A DNA stretch of 21,518 nt from Lysobacterales bacterium. Lineage in GTDB: Bacteria > Pseudomonadota > Gammaproteobacteria > Xanthomonadales > Xanthomonadaceae. A program made the translations under genes and the position numbers. Each line of letters begins with the position of its first letter. Positions within the stretch are counted from its first letter, which is position 1. The DNA lies in assembly GCA_020442545.1 (NCBI GenBank), contig JAGRJX010000249.1:1-21518 (forward strand). Direction: 5' to 3'. This document shows positions 16,931 to 21,518 of the stretch, piece by piece. The notes beneath the pieces were generated by a model. That model saw only the letters and a program-made list of their open reading frames with translations, did not search any database and was not told the origin of the DNA.

Positions 16931-17260
16931 CTAGCGCAGGTCGTCCGATCCCTGCAACGCCGCGCTGGTCTCGGCATCGTCCAGCCGCTCGATGCGGCCA
17001 TCCGGATGGATGCGGAAGCCGCGGAACTCGGCGTCAAGCAGCCCGAGTTCAGCGTCGACGTGCTGAATCATCACCATCCGGATGCGGTCGCCACTGCGGG
17101 TGTCAAACTCGCAATCGGCAACGCGGGTGCGGGCGGTGCCGGCTTCCGCATCAAGCACGCATCGGCCAGCCGGGGTGACATCGCCTCCACAGCCGACCAG
17201 CGAGAGCAGAACGAGCAGGACGCACGCTGTCGCAATGCAGCGCTTGCTGGCCATTTGCAT
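16931..17260 (-). CDS. Small predicted lipoprotein of unknown function
   Basis: This 109-residue protein has a lipoprotein signal peptide: a basic start (MQMASKRC), a hydrophobic core (VLLVLLSLV) and the lipobox LVGC with Cys24, followed by GG. The mature part has Cys residues and an acidic C-terminus, and I recognise no family. It begins 5 bp after the ctpA stop codon, and its ribosome binding site GAGGAG is formed by the last two ctpA codons. It is therefore a real, translationally coupled member of the gpmI-envC-ctpA operon. A Met two codons downstream could also serve as start. Glycine follows the lipid Cys, so outer-membrane sorting is more likely than inner-membrane retention. Confidence 0.72.
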   Translation of the reverse strand: MQMASKRCIATACVLLVLLSLVGCGGDVTPAGRCVLDAEAGTARTRVADCEFDTRSGDRIRMVMIQHVDAELGLLDAEFRGFRIHPDGRIERLDDAETSAALQGSDDLR

Positions 17261-17265
17261 GTGGC

Positions 17266-18636
17266 TTACTCCTCGTTGTCGTTGTCGTTGTCGATACCGG
17301 CCGCGCCGGGGGCGCTGGCGGCGCGTCGATACACGGCCAGACCCTTGAGCAAGTTGAGGCCTTCGCGGATGGCGAAATCGTCGATGTCGCTGGCGTTCTG
17401 CGTGCCCACGGTTGCCGGTGCGTCGTTGTCCAGGTGGCCCGGCAGATCGGCTTCGCGGATGCTGGGCGGTGTGTAGCCGCTGTGTTTGACGACGAGATCG
17501 GATGCCAGGTGGATGTCCGGGGTGATGCCGGAGGCCTGAATCGAGGTGCCGTTTGGCGTGTAGTAGCGCGCCGTGGTGAGCTTGATGGCGTCGCCGTTGT
17601 CCAGCGGAAGCACGTTCTGCACCGAGCCCTTGCCGAAACTGACGGAGCCCATGACCACGGCGCGGTGGTGGTCCTTGAGTGCGCCGGCCAGCACTTCCGA
17701 GGCGCTGGCGGTGCCGCCGTTCTCGAGGATCACGATCGGCGCGCCATCGAGCAGGTCGCCGGGTGCCGCGCGGTATTCGGCTTTCGAGGTGGGCACGCGG
17801 CCGCGGGTGCTGACGATCAGACCCTGATCGAGGAAGGCGTCGGCGGCTTCTACTGCGGCGTTGAGCAGGCCGCCGGGATTGGAGCGCAGGTCGATCACCA
17901 GGCCTTGCAGCGTATGGTCTTCGGCCTGCAGCCTGGCGACATGACGCTTTACTTCCGCACCGGTGTCGGACTGGAAGGTGGCGATGCGCAGGTATCCGTA
18001 GCCGGGCTCCAGCAGGCGCGACTTCACGCTGTCCACGCGGATGATCTCGCGGGTGAGTGACACGCTGATCGGCTCGCTCTCGCCCTCGCGCATCAGGGTC
18101 ATGCTGATGCGGGTACCGGGTTCGCCACGCATCGACTCCACCGCCTCGTCGGCGCTGTCGGCGTCGATTACCTTGCCGTCGATCTCGATGATGATGTCGC
18201 CGGGCTGAATGCCGGCGCGAGCGGCCGGCGTGTCGTCGATGGGCGAGATCACCACCAGCGTGCGATCCGGCTGCTGCATCACTTCCAGACCTAGGCCGGC
18301 GTAGGAGCCGCTGGCGAATTCGCTGAGCGAGGCGAGTTCGTCCGCGGTCAGGTAGGCGCTGTGCGGATCGAGGTCGGTAAGCAGGCCGCGGATCGCTGCC
18401 TGCATCAGCTCGCTGTCCTCCACCGGTTCGACATAGGCCTGCTGCACGGCGCGGAACACTGCAACGAAGCGTCGGATTTCGTCGATCTTCAGCGGCTGCG
18501 GCTTGATGGCGGTGTCGCCGGCAGCTGCGGGCTCGCTGGTATTGGCGGCTTCTGCCGCTTGCTGCGCGGAAACCGGAGCGGCGATGAGGCTGCTGGAAAA
18601 CAGCAGGACGGAAAACAGGGCGGAGATATTGTTCAT
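17266..18636 (-). CDS. ctpA: Carboxy-terminal processing protease, S41 family (CtpA)
   Basis: This 456-residue periplasmic protease has a signal peptide of about 24 residues (ends VSAQQ), a PDZ domain at about 110-200 (YAGLGLEV, GIQPGDIIIEIDG), and the S41 peptidase core. By spacing with the known family the catalytic Ser311 lies in GGTASASE, with Lys336 and Gln340 in FGKGSVQ. It trims or degrades envelope proteins; in Pseudomonas CtpA degrades peptidoglycan cross-link hydrolases. The open frame extends 52 codons upstream, but I start at ATG 18636 because it directly precedes the signal peptide and the earlier stretch overlaps envC. The C-terminus is an acidic DNDNDNEE run made of repeated GAC-AAC codons. 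It lies 31 bp after envC and 5 bp before the lipoprotein gene. Confidence 0.93.
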   Translation of the reverse strand: MNNISALFSVLLFSSSLIAAPVSAQQAAEAANTSEPAAAGDTAIKPQPLKIDEIRRFVAVFRAVQQAYVEPVEDSELMQAAIRGLLTDLDPHSAYLTADELASLSEFASGSYAGLGLEVMQQPDRTLVVISPIDDTPAARAGIQPGDIIIEIDGKVIDADSADEAVESMRGEPGTRISMTLMREGESEPISVSLTREIIRVDSVKSRLLEPGYGYLRIATFQSDTGAEVKRHVARLQAEDHTLQGLVIDLRSNPGGLLNAAVEAADAFLDQGLIVSTRGRVPTSKAEYRAAPGDLLDGAPIVILENGGTASASEVLAGALKDHHRAVVMGSVSFGKGSVQNVLPLDNGDAIKLTTARYYTPNGTSIQASGITPDIHLASDLVVKHSGYTPPSIREADLPGHLDNDAPATVGTQNASDIDDFAIREGLNLLKGLAVYRRAASAPGAAGIDNDNDNEE

Positions 18637-18667
18637 GCCCGCATTATGCCGGGCATGACCGAAAGCG

Positions 18668-19855
18668 TCAGCGACGTCGCAGCCAGCTTCGGGGATCGAT
18701 CGGCTTGCTCTGGTGGCGAAGCTCGAAATACAGGCCGGGAAGGGGCTGGCCGCCGGAGCGGCCGACGCTGGAAACGATTTCACCCGCGCCAACCCAGTCG
18801 CCGACCTCGCGCAGCAGGGCTTCGTTCTGCGCGTAGAGGCTCATGTAACCGTCGCCGTGATCGAGGATGATGATCAGGCCGTAGCCGCGCAGCCAGTCGG
18901 AAAACGCCACGCGACCGGCGGCCACCGCGCGCACCTTGCTGCCGGCGCCGGCATCCAGCAGCCAGCCGCGACTGGTGCCGCCGCCTGGCAGCTTGCCGCC
19001 GAAGCCGACCTTGATACGCGCCGACAGCGGCCAGGGCAGGTGGCCCTTCTGCTCGGCGATGGGTCGTGCGTCACCAGCCTGCTTGGGGATGTCGGCGAAG
19101 ATGTCGGTGAGTCGGGCGAGCAGCGCGAGCAGCGCCTTTTCGTCGTCGGCCAGCCGCTTCAGCTGCTGGGCACCGTCCTTGTACTGGCCGGCGAGGGCGT
19201 CGACGACCTTCTGCTGTTCGCCGCGCTTCTGCTCCAGCTGGTCCACTGCCGCCGACTGCTCGGCACGCGCCGCGTCCAGCGCTTTGGTTTGCTCGGCAAC
19301 GGCTTCGCCCAGCGCACGCAGCTCGTGGAGATCGGCCAGCAGCTGGCGGATGCGCTCGACCTGGTCACGCTGGACATAGCGTTGGTAGGCCAGCGCGCGC
19401 GCGGCTTCGTCCAGTCGATCCTGTGCCAGCAGCAGCTTCAGGCGCTGGTCGCGGCCCATGGCGTAGGCGAGGCGCAGTAGTGCCGACAGCGATTCGCGCT
19501 GCTTGCCGAGACGCTGGCCGAGTTCGCCTCGCTGGGTCTCCAGTGCGTCCAGCTTCTGCTTCTGCGCGTCCAGCGTGCTGTCGGTGCTGCGCAGCTCGCC
19601 GACGGCCCTGGCAACGGCCTGGTCGGCTTCGCGCAGCTGTCTTGTGGCGGTGTCCTGTTGCGCCTTGATCGCGTCGAGTTCGCGGGTGACCTGGGCGATC
19701 TGTGCGCGAATCGACTTCAGCTTCTGCTCGGCCTCCGCCTGCTGAGCGGCGTTGTTATCGGCGTGTGCGGGTAGCGTCACGCCGACACTCAGCGAAAGCG
19801 CCAGCAGCAGCGCCAGCCCATGTCGACAATGACGGGGACAAAGAAGGCCTGGCAC
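18668..19855 (-). CDS. envC: Murein hydrolase activator EnvC (degenerate LytM/M23 domain)
   Basis: This 395-residue periplasmic protein has a signal peptide of about 32 residues (LPAHA before DNN). Long coiled-coil segments follow (about 35-130 and 180-260, rich in Ala/Gln/Glu/Leu), then a C-terminal LytM domain (about 285-395). The domain matches E. coli EnvC in FSDWLRGYGLIIILDHGDGYMSLYAQN and SSGG-like SGGQPLPGLYFELRHQ. The metal-binding residues of active M23 peptidases are replaced: the usual H-x3-D motif and the HxH motif are absent (GLYFELR instead of HLHFEIR). It should therefore not cut peptidoglycan itself but activate the AmiA/AmiB amidases at the septum under FtsEX control. The gene starts 17 bp after gpmI, the order found in enterics and pseudomonads. 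Confidence 0.93.
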   Translation of the reverse strand: MPGLLCPRHCRHGLALLLALSLSVGVTLPAHADNNAAQQAEAEQKLKSIRAQIAQVTRELDAIKAQQDTATRQLREADQAVARAVGELRSTDSTLDAQKQKLDALETQRGELGQRLGKQRESLSALLRLAYAMGRDQRLKLLLAQDRLDEAARALAYQRYVQRDQVERIRQLLADLHELRALGEAVAEQTKALDAARAEQSAAVDQLEQKRGEQQKVVDALAGQYKDGAQQLKRLADDEKALLALLARLTDIFADIPKQAGDARPIAEQKGHLPWPLSARIKVGFGGKLPGGGTSRGWLLDAGAGSKVRAVAAGRVAFSDWLRGYGLIIILDHGDGYMSLYAQNEALLREVGDWVGAGEIVSSVGRSGGQPLPGLYFELRHQSKPIDPRSWLRRR

Positions 19856-19872
19856 GCTGACGCCGGTTCGCG

Positions 19873-21414
19873 TCAGGCCGGCAGCAGCAGGCTGTGGCCG
19901 CCCATCTCGGCGGGTGCCGCGATGTCGATCAGCTCGAGCAGCGTTGGCGCGATGTCTTTCAGCGCGCCGTCACCGGCCAGCTTTGCCGGACGCGGGCCGA
20001 GATAGACCAGCGGCACCGGGCCGGTGGTGTGCGCGGTGTGTGGCTGCCCGCTGTCAGCGTCGTTCATCTGCTCGAGGTTTCCGTGGTCGGCGGTCAGCAG
20101 CATCGCGCCACCGACCGACTCCAGCGCTGCACGGATACGCCCCAGCGCGACGTCGATGGCTTCCACCGCCTTGATCGCGGCGTCGAGCTTGCCGGTGTGG
20201 CCAACCATGTCCGGGTTGGCGAGGTTGCAGACGATGACGTCAAAGCGCTGCTGGCTGATGGCATCGACCAGGTGGTTGGTGACTTCCGGGCAGCTCATTT
20301 CCGGCTGCAGGTCGTAGGTGGCGACTTTCGGGCTGGGCACCAGCTCGCGCACTTCGCCGGGCCATTCGGCTTCGCGACCGCCGCTGAAGAAGAAAGTGAC
20401 GTGCGCATACTTTTCGGTTTCGGCAATGCGCAGCTGGGTCTTGCCGTTGGCTGCGAGCACCTCGGCCAGCGTGTTGCGCAGATCCTCCTTGGCGAAGGCG
20501 ACCGGCGCCGGGATGTCGGCGGCGTACTCGCTCATGCAAACGAAGCACGACAGGGCCGGGCGGCGCTTGGCGATGAATCCGTCGAAACCCGGCTCGACGA
20601 AGGCGCGGCTCAGCTGGCGCGCGCGGTCGGCGCGGAAGTTGGCGAAAATGATGGCGTCGCCATCCTTCAGTGCTGCGCCGTCGCCGATCGCCGTGGGCGC
20701 GACGAACTCATCGGTCTCGCCGCGCGCGTACGCGGCTTCGAGTCCGGCGATGCCGCTGTCCGCCCGCTCGCCGTCGGCGTTCACGATGGCTTCCCACGCG
20801 CGTTCGACACGATCCCAGCGCTGGTCGCGATCCATGCCGAAATAGCGGCCGCCAATGCTGGCCAGCCTTGCGCCGGGCGTGGCGTCCAGCTTCGCCTGCA
20901 GGCGCTCAAGGCTGGCCTTGGCCGATTTCGGTGGCGTGTCGCGGCCGTCAAGCAGCGCATGCACGGCGATCTGCGACACACCGCGTTTCGCGGCGAGGTC
21001 GATCAGCGCGAAGATGTGGTTCTCGTGGCTGTGCACGCCGCCGGGCGACAGCAGGCCGATGATTTGCAGCGTGCCGTCGTTCGCCTTTGCCGCATCCGCT
21101 GCCGCGCACAGTTCGCTGTTATTGAAGAAGCTGCCGTCCTCGATGGCGACGTCGATGCGGGTCAGGTCCTGGTACACCACGCGACCGGCGCCGAGATTCA
21201 TGTGGCCAACCTCGGAATTGCCCATCTGTCCGTCCGGCAGGCCCACCGCGCGACCCGAAGTGTGGATCAGCGTGTTCGAGCAATCCGCCAGCAGCTTGCG
21301 CCAGTTCGGTGCGTTGGCCTGGCTGATGGCGTTGTCCGGCGCAGGCTCGCGGTGGCCCCAGCCGTCGAGGATCAGCAGCAGGACGGGCTTGGGTGTCGGC
21401 AGTGCAGTATTCAC
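19873..21414 (-). CDS. gpmI: 2,3-bisphosphoglycerate-independent phosphoglycerate mutase
   Basis: GpmI interconverts 3- and 2-phosphoglycerate in glycolysis and gluconeogenesis and is a cytosolic Mn-dependent alkaline-phosphatase superfamily enzyme. The 513-residue product has LLILDGWG (Asp17 metal ligand), QMGNSEVGH with the catalytic Ser67, the conserved HALLDGRDTPPKSA and GRYFGMDRDQRWDR segments, and the C-terminal TADHGN metal site. The start is GTG at 21414 (MNTALPTPKP), since no in-frame ATG, GTG or TTG lies in the 60 or so bases before it. It is the first gene of the gpmI-envC-ctpA-lipoprotein operon. Only about 80 bp separate it from a possible IS end, so its promoter must lie there or inside the element. 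Confidence 0.96.
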   Translation of the reverse strand: MNTALPTPKPVLLLILDGWGHREPAPDNAISQANAPNWRKLLADCSNTLIHTSGRAVGLPDGQMGNSEVGHMNLGAGRVVYQDLTRIDVAIEDGSFFNNSELCAAADAAKANDGTLQIIGLLSPGGVHSHENHIFALIDLAAKRGVSQIAVHALLDGRDTPPKSAKASLERLQAKLDATPGARLASIGGRYFGMDRDQRWDRVERAWEAIVNADGERADSGIAGLEAAYARGETDEFVAPTAIGDGAALKDGDAIIFANFRADRARQLSRAFVEPGFDGFIAKRRPALSCFVCMSEYAADIPAPVAFAKEDLRNTLAEVLAANGKTQLRIAETEKYAHVTFFFSGGREAEWPGEVRELVPSPKVATYDLQPEMSCPEVTNHLVDAISQQRFDVIVCNLANPDMVGHTGKLDAAIKAVEAIDVALGRIRAALESVGGAMLLTADHGNLEQMNDADSGQPHTAHTTGPVPLVYLGPRPAKLAGDGALKDIAPTLLELIDIAAPAEMGGHSLLLPA

Positions 21415-21450
21415 GGGCAGCTCGTGGAGTCGATGATGCGAAAGACCGGA

Positions 21451-21456
21451 ATGATA
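21451..21456 (-). promoter_or_regulatory. Candidate -10 element for the gpmI operon
   Basis: The minus strand reads TATCAT, followed by about 37 bp to the GTG start. No good -35 is visible at 17 bp upstream. It is therefore only a weak candidate, but it is the best -10-like hexamer in the short leader. Confidence 0.25.
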
Positions 21457-21497
21457 ACGGATGCATGACCGACGGCAGGGTTGGGGTGATCGACTAA

Positions 21498-21518
21498 GGC
21501 AACGCTGAATAAGTGGCG
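21498..21518. mobile_element. Probable terminal inverted repeat of an IS5-family-like insertion sequence, cut by the window edge
   Basis: The sequence GGCAACGCTGAATAAGTG begins directly after CTAA (21494-21497). Its pattern GG-N7-GAA-N-AAGT resembles the IS5 terminal repeat as I remember it, and CTAA fits the YTAR target of IS5-type elements. The element body lies outside the window, so neither the transposase nor the second repeat can be confirmed. Confidence 0.4.

Noticed and set aside
16927..16942. GTCCC-tagcgc-AGGTC as an autoregulatory operator of the activator gene
   Set aside because: One arm has only three of five bases, it lies partly in the lipoprotein coding end, and there is no partner at 42 bp nor a sigma-54 promoter after it. 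It is at chance level.
17266..18792. Longer ctpA reading frame starting at 18792
   Set aside because: The extra 52 residues overlap the 3' end of envC and lie before a clean signal peptide that begins at ATG 18636.
19894..21468. 524-codon open frame on the plus strand antisense to gpmI
   Set aside because: It lies wholly opposite a textbook gpmI. Long antisense frames are common in GC-rich genes, and the translation is rich in His/Arg/Val without any recognisable domain.

Overview
The window is high-GC gammaproteobacterial chromosome. It most resembles the Xanthomonadales (Lysobacterales), perhaps a Rhodanobacteraceae-type genome. This rests on the algZ-algR-hemC block shared with pseudomonads and xanthomonads, a recC/recB pair, a gpmI-envC-ctpA block, and two large secreted proteins ending in a short F-x-x-G-F-E tail. 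The taxonomic call is an inference from gene content.

Layout. Positions 1-3468 (minus strand) hold the first codons of recB and all of recC. Positions 3623-7051 (plus) form a tightly packed operon: an alpha/beta-hydrolase esterase, an AlgZ/FimS-type histidine kinase, an AlgR-type LytTR response regulator, and hemC. Positions 7284-12582 (plus) hold two tandem paralogous genes for large exported right-handed beta-helix proteins with InlB-like repeats. A strong 13-bp-stem terminator separates them from a convergent two-gene operon (16840-12630, minus): an FHA-domain sigma-54 activator followed, with a 4-bp overlap, by a membrane Ser/Thr protein kinase with TPR repeats. Positions 16931-21414 (minus) are a cell-envelope/housekeeping operon: gpmI, envC, ctpA and a small lipoprotein. 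The right edge (21498-21518) looks like the terminal inverted repeat of an IS5-type element next to a CTAA target sequence.

The main discovery candidate is a self-contained regulatory circuit in 7052-16930. Each beta-helix gene is preceded by the same architecture: two copies of the palindrome GTCCC-N6-GGGAC exactly 42 bp apart, then about 75 bp, then a sigma-54 (-24/-12) promoter (TGGCAT-N8-TGCT), then a 44-50 nt leader. The second gene also has a perfect-consensus IHF site between the palindromes and the promoter. The adjacent operon encodes a sigma-54 activator with a phosphothreonine-reading FHA domain and a Ser/Thr kinase. I infer that the kinase senses an envelope or extracellular cue and signals through the FHA domain. 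The activator would then bind the paired palindromes and switch on both surface or secreted proteins. The activator also carries an unusual sigma-54 contact loop (GVATGV instead of GAFTGA).

The rest of the window is ordinary core metabolism, DNA repair and cell-division/envelope maintenance. Many long open frames antisense to the GC-rich genes are shadows and were left out.
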